Assembly: GCF_001735805.1 (NCBI RefSeq) | Contig: NZ_CP017248.1 | Span: 1,302,001-1,366,000, forward strand | Direction of reading: 5' to 3' | DNA: 64,000 bases | Source: Streptomyces fodineus | GTDB taxonomy: Bacteria; Actinomycetota; Actinomycetes; Streptomycetales; Streptomycetaceae | In this document: one piece after another, positions 35,923-47,283 of the stretch | Layout of the letters: each line of letters starts with the position of its first letter | Position numbering within the stretch: the stretch's first letter is position 1 | Program-made: the position numbers and the translations under genes | Notes under the pieces: model-generated | Told to the model about the DNA's origin: nothing | Seen by the model: the letters and a program-made list of their open reading frames with translations, nothing else | Database searches by the model: none

Positions 35923-37131
35923 TCACCGCTTGCCGATCGAGATCTCGTCATGGAGGGGGCTGCTGACGCCGACATCGATCCGCACACCCGTGGCGGGATC
36001 GCTGAAGGTCTGGCCCGAGTGGAACGCGGCCATGTCCAGGGCCCGGCAGCCCGGGGGCGGGGTGGCGCCCGGGTTGCCGTTCACGATCTGGACCGGGCCG
36101 TAGCCGGTCTGGGTGGAGGTGTCCACCTTGTAGATGAGCACACCGGTGGAACAGGTCTGGCTGTCGGCGCCGATGGCCCTGCGGGACTCGGCGACATAGG
36201 CGGTGGTCGCGCCCGTACGGATCACCGCGATCTTCGTTCCGCCGGGGCTTTCGACCGCCTTCAGGCGAACGGTGCGGTGTCCGGCCGAGGCGAGGCAGGC
36301 GACCTGGGGGTCGTCGATCCAGCCGAGCTTCCACCGTTCCCATCCGAGGTGCTGCGGGGAGGCGCCGGCGATGTCGCCCATGAGGTCCCAGCCGCCGACG
36401 AAGCGGTGGTAGTCGGTGCCGGTGAACGCGTAGAGATCGGGCAGACCGAAGGTGTGGCTGGTCTCGTGGTCGGCGACCTTGTAGCCCCAGTGCCACATGT
36501 CCTGCCCGAACGTCACGGCCCACTTGAGGCGCTTGCCGTCAGCGGTGATGCCCGCGGAGGTGGGGTCGTACAGGTACGTCGGCGAGAAGGTGATCGCGGA
36601 GGCGGACTTCGCAGGGACGATGTAGACCATGTCGTACCGGGAGAAGTCGGCGTACGGGTCGGCGGCTGCCACCGCCTGGCGGACGTACGCCTCGTGCTGC
36701 TCGAAGGTGATCCCGCGCTGGAAGCCGTAGCTGGTGGAGTCCTGCGGCATCCGTATCCACCGGTCCAGCGGGGTGATGTCGAGCGCGGTCCGTCCGTAGG
36801 AGTCGCGTTTCATCCACTGGGCGGCCGGGGCGAGTTGCCGGTAGTAGTCGGAGATGGGGTCCGCTGCCTGGGCGTCGGGGAAGTCGACGAACAGCATGAG
36901 CACATGCTTGGTGCCCAGGGGCTGCTGGAACTGGGTGTGGTCGGTGGTGTGGCCCTCGTCCGTCCAGCCGGTGCCGCCGGGAAGGGCGCAGTCGGTGGCC
37001 GGGGTGGTGGCATGTGTCGGTTCCGGGGCCGCGTGCGCGGTCGGGGCGGCGGTTCCGAGCGACAGGAACGCGGCCGCCGCGGCCCCGGCGGCAAGGCCTC
37101 TCAGCCTCTGTGTGGATCCGGTCATGTCCAT
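35923..37131 (-). CDS. Secreted M6-like metalloprotease (first paralogue)
   Basis: 402 residues. A signal peptide spans about 1-35, with cleavage near AHA-A. The mature protein has LMLFVDFPDAQ, the zinc motif HETSHTFGLPDLYAF (HExxH, His near 222) and a downstream WDLMGDIAG Met-turn-like segment, typical of M6 immune-inhibitor-A-like proteases. It should digest proteins outside the cell. A 45% or better similar paralogue lies at 44043 (estimated by eye). It is the last gene of a minus-strand run of peptide transporter and peptidase genes, 30 bases after the S33 hydrolase, so secreted digestion, uptake and intracellular trimming are linked. Confidence 0.87.
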   Translation of the reverse strand: MDMTGSTQRLRGLAAGAAAAAFLSLGTAAPTAHAAPEPTHATTPATDCALPGGTGWTDEGHTTDHTQFQQPLGTKHVLMLFVDFPDAQAADPISDYYRQLAPAAQWMKRDSYGRTALDITPLDRWIRMPQDSTSYGFQRGITFEQHEAYVRQAVAAADPYADFSRYDMVYIVPAKSASAITFSPTYLYDPTSAGITADGKRLKWAVTFGQDMWHWGYKVADHETSHTFGLPDLYAFTGTDYHRFVGGWDLMGDIAGASPQHLGWERWKLGWIDDPQVACLASAGHRTVRLKAVESPGGTKIAVIRTGATTAYVAESRRAIGADSQTCSTGVLIYKVDTSTQTGYGPVQIVNGNPGATPPPGCRALDMAAFHSGQTFSDPATGVRIDVGVSSPLHDEISIGKR

Positions 37132-37161
37132 GTGTCTCGCTTTCGGGTTGGTGCGGGAAGG

Positions 37162-38442
37162 TCAGGCCCGGCCGGCGGCCATGTCCATCAGGCGGGACAG
37201 CACGCCTTCACCGGACGCGGTCAGCCCGTCGTGCTCCCACTCGTTGGTGACCCAGGCGCGCAGCGCACCGACCGAGCGCGCGGTCGGCAGGGACAGCTCG
37301 GCTGGCACGTACATGTCGTCGTGGTAGATCACGGCGGCCACCGGCACCTGGTTCGCCGCCAGTCGCGGCGGGGAGTACAGCTCGGGCCAGTCGGTCCGCT
37401 CGGCCAGCAGCCGGACCGCGTCGCGGAACGGCCGCAGCCCGGCGATCTCGTCGTACATCCAGGGGTAGAACATCTCGCCGGTGAACAGCAGCGGGTCGGC
37501 GTCCTCGGCGAACTCCGGGTGGTCGGCGAGCCCGCGGGCGGCGGCCCAGTCGGTGGGCTTGCCTCCGTGCGCGAAGATGGCCTCCTGGAGCACCGCGAAG
37601 AGCGGGTTGTCGACGAGACCGGTCAGGTTCATCACCTGGTGCAGGAAGGTCGCCGAGAGTTCGCCGTCGGCGCCGAGGGCTTCGTCCAGCAGCCAGTGCA
37701 GGCGCTGGGCTCCCTCTCCCATGCCCAGCATCAGGCCGAGCGTGCGCAGCCGCCGGACGGTGAGCCGGTCCCCGTCGGGCAGCCGCACCGTTCGGCGCTC
37801 CAGCAGGCCGGTGATCCGCCGGACCAGTTCGCGGTCACCGGGGTAGCGGGCGTAGAAGGCGGTCGTCTTCTGCCCGACCCGGGGATACGTGGCCGCGTAG
37901 ACGTCGTCGGCGGTGGTCTCCAGGCCGGGCAGGCCACCGGCGATGTAGCAGGCACGGAGTGCTTCGGGGGCGCGGGAGAGGTAGGTGAGGGTGAGGAAGC
38001 CGCCGTAGCTCTGGCCGAGCGTCTCCCATGGCTCACCGCCGCACAGCTGATGCCGGATCAGCTCCGCGTCGGCGACGATCGAGTCCGCGCGGAAGAGGGC
38101 GAGCCGGCCGGCCAGCTCCCGGGCATCGGAGAACCGCCCGGCCGACCGGGCCGTGACCGGGGTGCTGCGTCCGGTGCCCCGTTGGTCCAGCAGCAGCACC
38201 CGGTGGGTTGTGAGGGCGCGGGCGAGCCACCCGGTGGTGGCGTTCAGCGGCCGGGGCGACTTGCCTCCGGGTCCGCCCTGCAGATACAGCAGCCAGGGCA
38301 GTCGCTCGCCGGCGCGTGCCGGGTCGGCCAGTTCGCGGGCGAACACCTGGATCGAGGGGCCCGCGGGGTCGGCGTGGTCGAGCGGCACGGTGAAGGTGTG
38401 GTCGGTCACGGCGAGTCCGGGCAGGCGGTAGCTGCGGCTCAT
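37162..38442 (-). CDS. S33 proline iminopeptidase-like alpha/beta hydrolase
   Basis: 426 residues with LLYLQGGPGGKSPRPL (the HGGPG-like oxyanion loop), VLLLDQRGTGRST and the nucleophile elbow GQSYGGFLTL, the signature of S33 aminopeptidases. VIYHDDMYVP lies near the C-terminus and supplies acid/His candidates. It lacks a leader, so it is cytosolic and should trim N-terminal proline or similar residues from imported peptides. The ATG at 38442 overlaps the stop of the ABC ATPase gene in an ATGA, so the two are translationally coupled. Confidence 0.87.
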   Translation of the reverse strand: MSRSYRLPGLAVTDHTFTVPLDHADPAGPSIQVFARELADPARAGERLPWLLYLQGGPGGKSPRPLNATTGWLARALTTHRVLLLDQRGTGRSTPVTARSAGRFSDARELAGRLALFRADSIVADAELIRHQLCGGEPWETLGQSYGGFLTLTYLSRAPEALRACYIAGGLPGLETTADDVYAATYPRVGQKTTAFYARYPGDRELVRRITGLLERRTVRLPDGDRLTVRRLRTLGLMLGMGEGAQRLHWLLDEALGADGELSATFLHQVMNLTGLVDNPLFAVLQEAIFAHGGKPTDWAAARGLADHPEFAEDADPLLFTGEMFYPWMYDEIAGLRPFRDAVRLLAERTDWPELYSPPRLAANQVPVAAVIYHDDMYVPAELSLPTARSVGALRAWVTNEWEHDGLTASGEGVLSRLMDMAAGRA

Positions 38443-39454
38443 GGGGTCCTTTCCTCGCTGATCGACACGGACGGCGGCTGCGGCAGCGGCTCGGGGTAGT
38501 GGCAGGCGACCTCGTGGCCCGCGGTGAGCGCGCGCAGCACGGGCCGCTCGGCGGCGCAGCGGTCGGCCGCCCTCGGGCACCGGGTGCGGAAGGGACAGCC
38601 ACTCGGCGGATCGAGCGGACTGGGCAGGTCGCCGCTCAGGACGATCCGCTCGCGGGCTCGTTCGGCGTCCGGGTCGGGCAGCGGTACGGCGGAGAGCAGG
38701 GCGTGCGTGTACGGGTGCGCGGCGCTGCCGTAGAGGGTGTCCCGGTCGGCCGTTTCCACGACCGTGCCCAGGTACATCACGGTGACGCGGGTGCTGATCT
38801 GGCGGACCGCGCCGAGGTCGTGCGCGATGAACACGTAGGCGAGCCCGTACTCCTGCTGCAGGTCCTTGAGCAGGTTGAGGATCTGCGCCTGCACCGACAC
38901 GTCGAGCGCCGAGACGGGCTCGTCGCACACCACCAGTCTCGGCCGCAGCGCCAGCGCCCGGGCGATGCCGATGCGCTGCGCCTGGCCGCCGGAGAACTCG
39001 TGGGGGTAGCGGGCGGCGTGCTCCGGCCTGAGGCCCACCCGCTCCAGCAGCTCTTCCACCGGTTCGTCGGCGGTCATCTGCTGGTACCGGTACGGCGCCG
39101 TCAGGATCTGCCGGACGGTCTGCCGGGGGTTGAGCGAGGAGAAGGGATCCTGGAAGACCATCTGCAGGTCGCGGCGCACCGGTCGCATCGACTGCTCGTC
39201 CAGCGCGGTCAGTTCGCTGCCGGCCACGCGGATGGTGCCCGAGGTGGGCTCGATGAGCCGGGCCAGCAGCCGGGCGACGGTGGACTTGCCGCAGCCGGAC
39301 TCGCCGACCAGCCCCAGCGTCTCCCCCGCGTCCACCCGCAGTGACACACCGTCGACCGCCCTGACGTGTCCGGCGAGCCGCCGGGTCAGACCGTGCCGTA
39401 CGGGGAACCGCTTGACCAGGTCGCGCGCTTCGAGCAGCGGTGTGTGCACGCTGT

Positions 39455-39458
<4 letters not shown>
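38439..39458 (-). CDS. Oligopeptide/dipeptide ABC transporter ATPase (OppF type)
   Basis: 339 residues. Walker A is GESGCGKST, the Q-loop VFQDPFSSLNP, the ABC signature EFSGGQAQRIGIAR and Walker B RLVVCDEPVSALD. The C-terminal oligopeptide_C domain has CPFRTRCPRAADRC, a Cys cluster common in OppF/DppF. The GTG at 39458 follows GGAGGTGA and overlaps the oppD-type stop (GTGA). It energises peptide import with the neighbouring ATPase and two permeases. Confidence 0.92.
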
Positions 39459-40272
<814 letters not shown>

Positions 40273-40276
<4 letters not shown>

Positions 40277-41265
40277 CCCACGGCCCTCACTCTCGGGTCC
40301 AGGAGCGCGTAGACCAGGTCGACCGCGACGTTGGCGATCACGACGAAGGTCGCGGCGAACAACGTCACGCCGAGGATCACCGGCTGGTCGGCGCTGTTGA
40401 TCGCGTCGGCGGCGAGCTTTCCCACACCGGGCAGACCGAAGACCGACTCGGTGATGAGGGCGCCGCCGAGGAGCGCGCCGAGGTCCATGCCGAAGATCGT
40501 CACGATGGGCATCAAGGCCGGCCGCAGCGCATGGCGGCGCAGCACGGTCGCTTCGGGCAGACCCTTGGCGCGGGCGGTGCGGACGTAGTTCTGGCCGAGG
40601 CTGTCGAGCATCTCGCCGCGGGTGATCCGTGCGTAGATCCCGGCGTAGAGCATCGCCAGGGTGATCCAGGGCATGACCATGGACTCCGCCCAGCCGACCG
40701 GATCCGCGGTGAGCGCGATCGCCTGCGGATAGGGCAGCAGACCGAGCTTGACGACGAGCAGGTACTGCAGCACCAGAGCGGTGAAGTAGACGGGCAGCGA
40801 GACACCGCCCAGCGCGGCTGTCATCGCCGCCCGGTCCCACAGGCTGCCCCGGCGCAGCGCGGAGATCACCCCGGCCGTGACACCGACGATCAGCCACAGC
40901 ACCGCGGCGCCCATGGCGATGGAGATGCTCACCGGCAGCCGGTCGGTGAGCATCCGCCACACCGGCTGATCGGTCTGGAAGCTGAATCCCAGACATGGAG
41001 CGGGGCAGTGCACGGCCTGCGCGCCCGTGCCGTACGTGCGGCCCGCCGTGAAGCCGACGAGATAGTCACGGAACTGCACGAACACCGAGTGGTTCAGGCC
41101 GAGCGTGGTGCGGATCTCGGCGATGCGCTCCGGGCTGCACGCCTTGCCGCAGGCGCCCTGGGCCGGGTCGGCGGGCATCAGATAGAAGATCGCGAAGGTG
41201 GCCGCGCAGACCACCAGCAGGATCGCCGCCGTCGCGGCCAGTCTGCGCAGGACATAGAGGATCAT
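40273..41265 (-). CDS. Peptide ABC transporter permease (OppB/DppB type)
   Basis: 330 residues with six predicted membrane helices; the first is YVLRRLAATAAILLVVCAATF. The cytoplasmic EAA-like loop (YVRTARAKGLPEATVLRRHA) is near residue 250. A periplasmic loop follows helix 1 and holds three Cys. The ATG at 41265 overlaps the preceding permease stop (ATGA). It forms the membrane channel with the OppC-type permease. Confidence 0.92.
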
Positions 41266-42206
41266 CGTCGGCGGCTCCGGGGGTCGAGCGCGTCCCGTAC
41301 CGCGTCGCCCAGCACGTTGAAGGCGAGCACGGTGACGAAGAGAAAGGCGCCTGGGACGAGGAAGTAGACGGGGTCGGCGGCGTACCACGGCACCGCCGAG
41401 GCGATCATCTGGCCCCACGAGGGGGTCGGCGGGCGTACTCCGATGCCGAGGAAGGACAGGCCCGCCTCGGTGGCGACGTAGCCGGGGATCGACATGGTCG
41501 CGACCACGAGGACCGGCCCGCTCAGGTTGGGCAGGACCTCCCGCACCAGCAGCGCGCCCCGGGAGGCGCCCAGGACCCGGGCCGCCGCCACGAACTCCCC
41601 GCGGGCGAGCACCATCGCCTGGCCGCGCACGATCCGCCCGACGTACGGCCAGCCGAAGAAGCCGAGCACGACGACCAGCAGCAGTTGCCGGTTCACGCCC
41701 GGGGCCGCGGAGATCAGCGCGATCATGAAGATCAGGGCGGGGAAGGACATCAGCAGGTCCATCAGCCTGCCGACGATCGTGTCGGTCCAACCGCCGAAGA
41801 ACCCGGCGGCCAGCCCGAGCGCCGTGCCGAGCGACACCGACAGGACGGTGGCGAGCAGGGCGATCAGCAGCGAGACCCGGGCGCCGTACACGACACGGGC
41901 GAGGATGTCCCGGCCGCTGCCGGGCTCCACGCCCAGCCAGTGCCCGGCGCTGATCCCGCCTCCGGTGCCGCGCGGCAGTCCGCCGAGCGCCGGATTGACC
42001 GCGTCGGAGTGGAACTCGGTCGGGGACGTGCCGGCGACCCAGGTGATCAGCGGGGCCGCGAGGGCGATCAGCACCAGGAGGACGACCACCGTGAGAGCGA
42101 CGGCGGCGGAGCGCTGTGCCAGCAGCCGGCGCAGCACAGACGTCTCTCGGGGGCCGCCGCGGCTCGCCGCGTCGGCCGGCAGGGAGGCGGGGAGCGTGGC
42201 GGTCAC
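41262..42206 (-). CDS. Peptide ABC transporter permease (OppC/DppC type)
   Basis: 314 residues with five to six membrane helices. SGRDILARVVYGARVSLLIA and the EAA loop (EFVAAARVLGASRGALLVRE) identify the OppC branch. The GTG at 42206 overlaps the binding-protein stop (GTGA). The C-terminus, FNVLGDAVRDALDPRSRR, is the standard OppC/DppC end. Confidence 0.92.
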   Translation of the reverse strand: MTATLPASLPADAASRGGPRETSVLRRLLAQRSAAVALTVVVLLVLIALAAPLITWVAGTSPTEFHSDAVNPALGGLPRGTGGGISAGHWLGVEPGSGRDILARVVYGARVSLLIALLATVLSVSLGTALGLAAGFFGGWTDTIVGRLMDLLMSFPALIFMIALISAAPGVNRQLLLVVVLGFFGWPYVGRIVRGQAMVLARGEFVAAARVLGASRGALLVREVLPNLSGPVLVVATMSIPGYVATEAGLSFLGIGVRPPTPSWGQMIASAVPWYAADPVYFLVPGAFLFVTVLAFNVLGDAVRDALDPRSRRR

Positions 42207-43885
42207 TTGCGCAGCCCCAGGGAGACCAGATCCAGTCGTCCGACGTAGGCGATGTGCCCGTATGCGCCGGTGACATGAGGGCCGGTCAGGACGGCCGCCT
42301 TGTCCCACAGGAACGGCACGACCGGAGCATCTGCCATGATCTGCTTGGCCAGTTGGCCGTAGGCGGTCGCGGCGGCAGCGGGGTCCTTCATCGCGGCGAT
42401 CGCGTCGATGCGGGCGTTGACCTTGGCCGAGTCGTACTGGGCGTGGTCGTTGTTGCCCTCGGGGGTGATCAGCCGGCCGTCGAACACGAGCGGCAGGTAG
42501 GTGGAGGCGCCGGGCCAGTCGGGTGTCCAGCCGTCGATCACCAGGTCGTGTTCCTGGGCGGTGTTGCCCACCGTGCTGTAGAACGCGGACGAACTGATCG
42601 CGTTGATCTTCACCTTGATCCCGGCCTTGGCCAGGGACGCCTGCACCACCTCACCCTGCGTCTGACCGCCCGCGGTGGCCGGGGTGTCGAGGGTGAGGGT
42701 CAGGTCCGAGGCGTGGCCCGCCTGGGCCAGGAGCGCCTTGGCCTTGGCCGGATCGCCCTTGCCGCCGGGGCTCGGATAGGGATCGTCGGGGACGGCGCCG
42801 GGCAGCGACGGCGGCAGCAGGGTGGTGGCGAGTCGGCCGGCGATCGGGCCGCCCCGGGCGGTGCGCAGTGCGTCCTTGTCCAGCGCGTAGGCGATCGCCT
42901 GCCGTACCCGGACGTCGTCGAGGGGCTTGTGCCGGGTGTTGATGCTCAGGTACCGCGTGTTGATGGACTCGCCGACGACCAGCCTCTTGTGCACCGCGGG
43001 GTTGGCCATCACCGGCCCGACCGAGGCCGGGCCGACCGGCTCGAAGGCGACCGCGTCCGCGTCCTGTCCCTGAGCGGCGATCAGCCGCTGGTCGACGACG
43101 GCCGCGTCGAGGTTGAGATCGATCACGATCGTGTCCGGCAGGCCCTTGCGCACGGTGTCGGTGGCCGGACTCCAGTAGGTGTTGCGGACCAGTGTGAGCC
43201 GTTTCTTGGGCTCGAATGCCCCGATCTTGTACGGGCCGGAGGAGAAGGGCCTGCTGTCGTAGCGGACGCCGGTGTCCTTGTCCTGCGGAACCGGTGCGAA
43301 GATCGGCAGCGACACGGCGGAACCGAAGTCGGCCACCGGCCGGCTGAGCTTGAAGACGATCGTCCGGTCGTCGGGGGTCCCGATCGAGGCGAGCCCCTGC
43401 TTGTCCTTGTAGGGGCCCTTGTAACTCCGGGCCCCGGCAAGCCACATGCGCGCGTACGGCGGGCCTTCGGGGAGTTCCGCGGCGAACGACCGCTCGACCC
43501 CGTACTTGATGTCCCGGCTGGTGATCGGCCGTCCGTCCTCGAACTTCACCCCTGCCTTGAGCGTGAAGGTCCAGGTGCGGGCCCCGTCGCTCGGGCGGCC
43601 GGTGTCCGTCGCCAGATCCGGCACGATCTTGCCGCCGGCCGGGCCGGGTGCCGCCGCGTACGTCGTCAGCGTCCGGTAGACGAGGCGGCCCACGTCCTCG
43701 GAGGAGGTGACGTAGTTGCGGGCCGGGTCGAGGTGCTCCAGGTCGAGGCTGGAGAGCACATGAAGCGTGCCCCCCTTGCTCGCGGGCCCGCCCTGCCCCT
43801 CGCCGTCGCCGGCTCCCCCGCAGCCGGCGACGGCGACGAGTCCCAGGGCAGCGGCCATGACCATCCCCGAACGTCGTGCTCTCAC
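42203..43885 (-). CDS. Peptide ABC transporter substrate-binding lipoprotein
   Basis: 560 residues of the SBP_bac_5 family. The signal sequence ends in the lipobox VAGC (Cys22). The mature protein has LDPARNYVTSSEDVGRLVY and later DVRVRQAIAYALDKDALR, the hallmark of oligopeptide-binding proteins. It captures peptides outside the membrane for the permeases encoded downstream. GTG at 43885. It is the first gene of a seven-gene minus-strand unit (to 35923). A CAATGTCACA site lies 38 bases upstream of the start, in the likely promoter. Confidence 0.92.
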   Translation of the reverse strand: MRARRSGMVMAAALGLVAVAGCGGAGDGEGQGGPASKGGTLHVLSSLDLEHLDPARNYVTSSEDVGRLVYRTLTTYAAAPGPAGGKIVPDLATDTGRPSDGARTWTFTLKAGVKFEDGRPITSRDIKYGVERSFAAELPEGPPYARMWLAGARSYKGPYKDKQGLASIGTPDDRTIVFKLSRPVADFGSAVSLPIFAPVPQDKDTGVRYDSRPFSSGPYKIGAFEPKKRLTLVRNTYWSPATDTVRKGLPDTIVIDLNLDAAVVDQRLIAAQGQDADAVAFEPVGPASVGPVMANPAVHKRLVVGESINTRYLSINTRHKPLDDVRVRQAIAYALDKDALRTARGGPIAGRLATTLLPPSLPGAVPDDPYPSPGGKGDPAKAKALLAQAGHASDLTLTLDTPATAGGQTQGEVVQASLAKAGIKVKINAISSSAFYSTVGNTAQEHDLVIDGWTPDWPGASTYLPLVFDGRLITPEGNNDHAQYDSAKVNARIDAIAAMKDPAAAATAYGQLAKQIMADAPVVPFLWDKAAVLTGPHVTGAYGHIAYVGRLDLVSLGLRK

Positions 43886-43922
43886 GATGACTCCCTACGA
43901 TGTTCCGTGGCCTCGTATGCGA

Positions 43923-43932
43923 TGTGACATTG
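43923..43932. promoter_or_regulatory. Candidate GntR operator C (peptide operon)
   Basis: TGTGACATTG matches ten bases of operators A and B and sits 38 bases upstream of the binding-protein start, where a repressor would block transcription. Confidence 0.55.
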
Positions 43933-44042
43933 CACAGTGGCTTTGCGCCAAGGGTGGAGGCGGTCGGCCCCCGCAGCCAGATCCCGGATCCCCACAACAT
44001 CGCGTTATGGGAATCCGCTCAGCGGCATCCGTCCCTACGGGG

Positions 44043-45263
44043 TCACCACTTGTAGGTCCAGACCGTGTCGGTGTACGCGTCGGAGCTGCGTACGGAGATC
44101 CTGATACGGGCGCTGCCGTCCTCGAACCACTGACCCGGTTGCCAGGTCTGCATGTCCTGCGCGGTGCAGTTCCCGGTGGGCGCGGCGGCGTCGGGGTTGG
44201 TGACCACCTGGACCGGCCCGCCGCCGGACGGCGTCGAGGTGTCGACCTTGTAGATGAGAACGCCGGTGGCGCAGGCGCCGGAGTCGTCGCCCGCGGCCTT
44301 GCGGGACTCCGCGACGTAGGCGGTGGTGCCGCCGGTCCTGATCACGGCCAGTTTGTAACCGCTGCCCCCGTATTCCACTCCGTTCAGGGTCGTGGCATAC
44401 GTATCCGCCGTGGACAGGCAGGAGACCTGGGAGTCGGTGATCCAGCCGAACTTCCATGCCTCCCAGCCGAGGTACTGCGGGGCCGGGCCCGAGATCAGGC
44501 CCATGAGGTCCCAGCCGCCGACGTACCGGTTCTGATCGCCACCGAAGGCGTAGAGGTCGGGCAGGCCGAAGGTGTGACCGGTCTCGTGGTCGGCGACCTT
44601 GTAGCCCCAGGTCCACATGTCCTGGCCGAACGTCACCGCCCAGTGGACCGTCACCCAGCTCCGGGTCACGCCGTTCCACACCTGGGTCGGCCGGTCCGGG
44701 TCCTGGATGAAGGTGGGGGAATGGCCGATCGCGGTCGCGGTGCCGGTCGGCACGATGTAGAACATGTCGTACCGCGAGAGGTCGACGCCGGCGTCGGCTG
44801 CGCCGGTGAGCGCGTCCCGCACATAGGTCTGGTGCGTGGCCCAGGAGAATCCGCGCTCCCAGTCGTAGTCGGTGGAGTTCCTGGGCATGCGCACCCAGTT
44901 GCCGTACGGCGCCTGGAGGTTGAGCCACGTCCTGCCGTAGGAGGCGTTCCACATCCAGTCGGCGGCTCCCGACAGTTGGTCGTAGTACGGCGTCAGGGGC
45001 AGCGAGGTGCCGACGGCGTCGGGGAAGTCGACGTAGATCACGGCCACGTGCTTGGTGCCGTCCGGATTCTGGAACCGTGTGTAGTCGGTCGGCTGGCCCT
45101 CGTCGGTGTACCCGGTCGCCCCGGGCAGCGCGCACGCGGAGGTGCTGCCGTTGTACGCGTGAGCGGGGTGGGCAGGCACGACGACCAGGGCGAGCAGGGC
45201 GGACAGGGCGATGAGGGGCGACGCCGTGTGCGAGGGGCGTCTCGTCCCGGCTGGGAAGCGCAT
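44043..45263 (-). CDS. Secreted M6-like metalloprotease (second paralogue)
   Basis: 406 residues. A signal peptide covers about 1-34 (LIALSALLALVVV, cleavage near AHA-Y). HETGHTFGLPDLYAFGG gives the zinc site and WDLMGLISG the following segment. The layout matches the paralogue at 35923 almost end to end (ACALPGATGYTDEGQPTDYT here, CALPGGTGWTDEGHTTDHT there). The ATG at 45263 was chosen for the signal peptide; longer frames upstream lack it. It lies upstream of the peptide ABC operon on the same strand, 157 bases away. Confidence 0.88.
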   Translation of the reverse strand: MRFPAGTRRPSHTASPLIALSALLALVVVPAHPAHAYNGSTSACALPGATGYTDEGQPTDYTRFQNPDGTKHVAVIYVDFPDAVGTSLPLTPYYDQLSGAADWMWNASYGRTWLNLQAPYGNWVRMPRNSTDYDWERGFSWATHQTYVRDALTGAADAGVDLSRYDMFYIVPTGTATAIGHSPTFIQDPDRPTQVWNGVTRSWVTVHWAVTFGQDMWTWGYKVADHETGHTFGLPDLYAFGGDQNRYVGGWDLMGLISGPAPQYLGWEAWKFGWITDSQVSCLSTADTYATTLNGVEYGGSGYKLAVIRTGGTTAYVAESRKAAGDDSGACATGVLIYKVDTSTPSGGGPVQVVTNPDAAAPTGNCTAQDMQTWQPGQWFEDGSARIRISVRSSDAYTDTVWTYKW

Positions 45264-45622
45264 GGTGCCTCCGGGGATGGGTGTCCGGGTGTGGGGGCCG
45301 GTGCGTCGGATCGCCCGGTACGGCGTTGACGCAAGGAGCAGTATTCGGCCGCCTGTATTCCGCCAGGGAGAGAGCAATAGTCCATAACTCCGGCTTATGA
45401 GCCGGGTTTCGGGTGGAGCGATGTGGCGTGGGCCGCGTGACCGCCCGGGCCGTGGCACCACGCCCCACGTGATGCGGGGCCGCTGCGGATGGGAGACCGT
45501 GGGCAGGGAGGGGGACGCCGGCGTGCGGAGCCGGAGCCGGGCCTGCGGACCGCCCGTCCCCTGGCCGGACGCTGCGGGGTCCTGTCGGCACTGGCGGCAA
45601 CCGACGAATCGAGGTGTCGGCC

Positions 45623-45750
45623 GTGGAGATCAAGGGGTCGGTCGCGGTGGTGACCGGCACGGACGGGGGGTACCGGAGTCGTCGGGGCGCGTGCGGCCCC
45701 GTGGACACCGGCGCCACGGCCGGCTGGGACCCGCCCGGGCGGGTGCCGTG
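45623..45750 (+). pseudogene. 5' fragment of an SDR gene
   Basis: GTG-initiated VEIKGSVAVVTGTDGGYRSR resembles the first 20 residues of SDRs (EIKGSVA-VTGA-RGIG), but the GxxxGxG motif is broken and a stop follows about 40 codons on. It lies in the 521-base gap between the M6 protease and the lipoamide-dehydrogenase-like gene. I see no other gene in that gap. Confidence 0.45.
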
Positions 45751-45784
45751 AACCATGCCGGCGGACCGCATGGGAGAGGTGGAG

Positions 45785-47182
45785 ATGGACACTGACTTCG
45801 ATGTCGTCGTCCTCGGAGCAGGCCCCGGCGGATATGTGGCGGCCGTCCGCTGCGCGCAGCTGGGCCTTCGTACGGCCATCGTGGAGGGCCGTTTCTGGGG
45901 CGGCGTCTGCCTGAACATCGGCTGCATCCCGGCGAAGGCGCTGCTGCGCAACGCCGAGGTCGCGCAGTTGATCCTGCACGACGCGGAGAAGTTCGGCGTG
46001 AAGATCGGCGGGGACGTGAGCCTGGACTACCGCAGCGCCTACGAGCGGAGCCGGGTGGTGGCCGACGGCCGCGCGAAGGGCGTCGGCTATCTCATGCGCA
46101 AGAACAAGATCGCCCAGTTCGAGGGGCAGGGCACCTTCATCGACCCGCACACGATGCAGGTGCGCCTGCGCGACGGCGAGGCGACGCTCTCCTTCCGCTC
46201 CTGCGTCATCGCCACCGGCGCGACGGTGAAGCTGCTGCCCGGAACGGCACTCGGCAAGCGCGTCGTGACGTTCGAGGAGCAGATCCTCGCCGACAGCCTT
46301 CCGTCGAGCCTGATCATCGCCGGGGCCGGCGCCATCGGCGTCGAGTTCGCCTATCTCCTGCGCTCCTACGGCGTCGAGGTGACGCTGGTCGAGTTCCTCG
46401 GCCGGATCGCGCCGCTGGAGGACGAGGAGGTGTCGGCCGAGCTCACCAAGCGGTTCAGGCGGCAGGGGATCAGCGTGCTGACCTCCACCCGCGTCGAGTC
46501 CATCGAGGAGAGTGCCGACAGCGTCCGCGTCAGGGTCCGGCAGGGCGAGGGGCAACAGGTCCTGGAGGCCGAAAGGGTGCTGCAGGCCACGGGTTTCCAG
46601 CCGCGTACGGCCGGCTACGGGCTGTCCTCCGCGGGCGTACGGCTGACCGACCGCGGTGCCATCGACGTGGACGGTCACTGCCGCACCAGCCAGCCGCACA
46701 TCTATGCCATCGGCGATGTCACGGCGAAGCTGATGCTGGCCCACGCGGCCGAGGCGATGGGCGTCGTCGCCGCCGAGACCATCGCCGGCGCCGAGACGAT
46801 GGAACTGGACTACCGCATGATCCCCCGGGCGACGTTCTGCCGGCCCCAGATCGCCAGCTTCGGCTGGACCGAGGCCGAGGCCCGCGAGGAGGGCTTCGAC
46901 GTCCGGGTGGCGAAGTTTCCCTTCACGGCCAACGCCAAGGCACACGGGTTCGGTGACACGGCCGGTTTCGTCAAGCTGGTGAGCGACGCCCGCTACGGCG
47001 AACTGCTCGGCGCCCATATGATCGGCCCGGACGTGACCGAACTGCTCCCGGAGCTGACCCTCGCCCAGAAGTGGGACCTCACGGTGACGGAGCTGGTCAG
47101 GAACGTCCACGCGCATCCCACCCTGAGCGAGGCGGTGCAGGACGCCCTCCACGGCCTCGCCGGGCACATGATCAACCTCTGA
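45785..47182 (+). CDS. Dihydrolipoamide dehydrogenase-like flavoprotein
   Basis: 465 residues. The FAD motif [19 protein letters not shown] opens the protein. The redox disulfide is in [15 protein letters not shown]. The NAD motif is [16 protein letters not shown], and the second FAD motif [18 protein letters not shown]. The dimerisation domain ends with [19 protein letters not shown], which carries the catalytic His-Glu pair. The enzyme reoxidises dihydrolipoamide in 2-oxoacid dehydrogenase or glycine cleavage complexes, but no E1 or E2 genes are nearby, so it may be a paralogue with another disulfide substrate. The ATG at 45785 follows GGTGGAG; an upstream in-frame start is less likely. Confidence 0.9.
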   Translation: MDTDFDVVVLGAGPGGYVAAVRCAQLGLRTAIVEGRFWGGVCLNIGCIPAKALLRNAEVAQLILHDAEKFGVKIGGDVSLDYRSAYERSRVVADGRAKGVGYLMRKNKIAQFEGQGTFIDPHTMQVRLRDGEATLSFRSCVIATGATVKLLPGTALGKRVVTFEEQILADSLPSSLIIAGAGAIGVEFAYLLRSYGVEVTLVEFLGRIAPLEDEEVSAELTKRFRRQGISVLTSTRVESIEESADSVRVRVRQGEGQQVLEAERVLQATGFQPRTAGYGLSSAGVRLTDRGAIDVDGHCRTSQPHIYAIGDVTAKLMLAHAAEAMGVVAAETIAGAETMELDYRMIPRATFCRPQIASFGWTEAEAREEGFDVRVAKFPFTANAKAHGFGDTAGFVKLVSDARYGELLGAHMIGPDVTELLPELTLAQKWDLTVTELVRNVHAHPTLSEAVQDALHGLAGHMINL

Positions 47183-47232
47183 GGTGCGGCGCCTGTCTCG
47201 ACAAGGGGTCGGCCTGCGGCTCAGCTCAGGGA

Positions 47233-47246
47233 TGAAATCCTTTTCA
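47233..47246. promoter_or_regulatory. LacI-type operator 1 (autoregulatory)
   Basis: TGAAATCCTTTTCA lies 38 bases upstream of the lacI start. Two close relatives flank the divergent promoter at 49503 and 49652. Confidence 0.65.
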
Positions 47247-47283
47247 GACGCAGGGTAGGCTGGTGCCACACACGGCTGAAAGG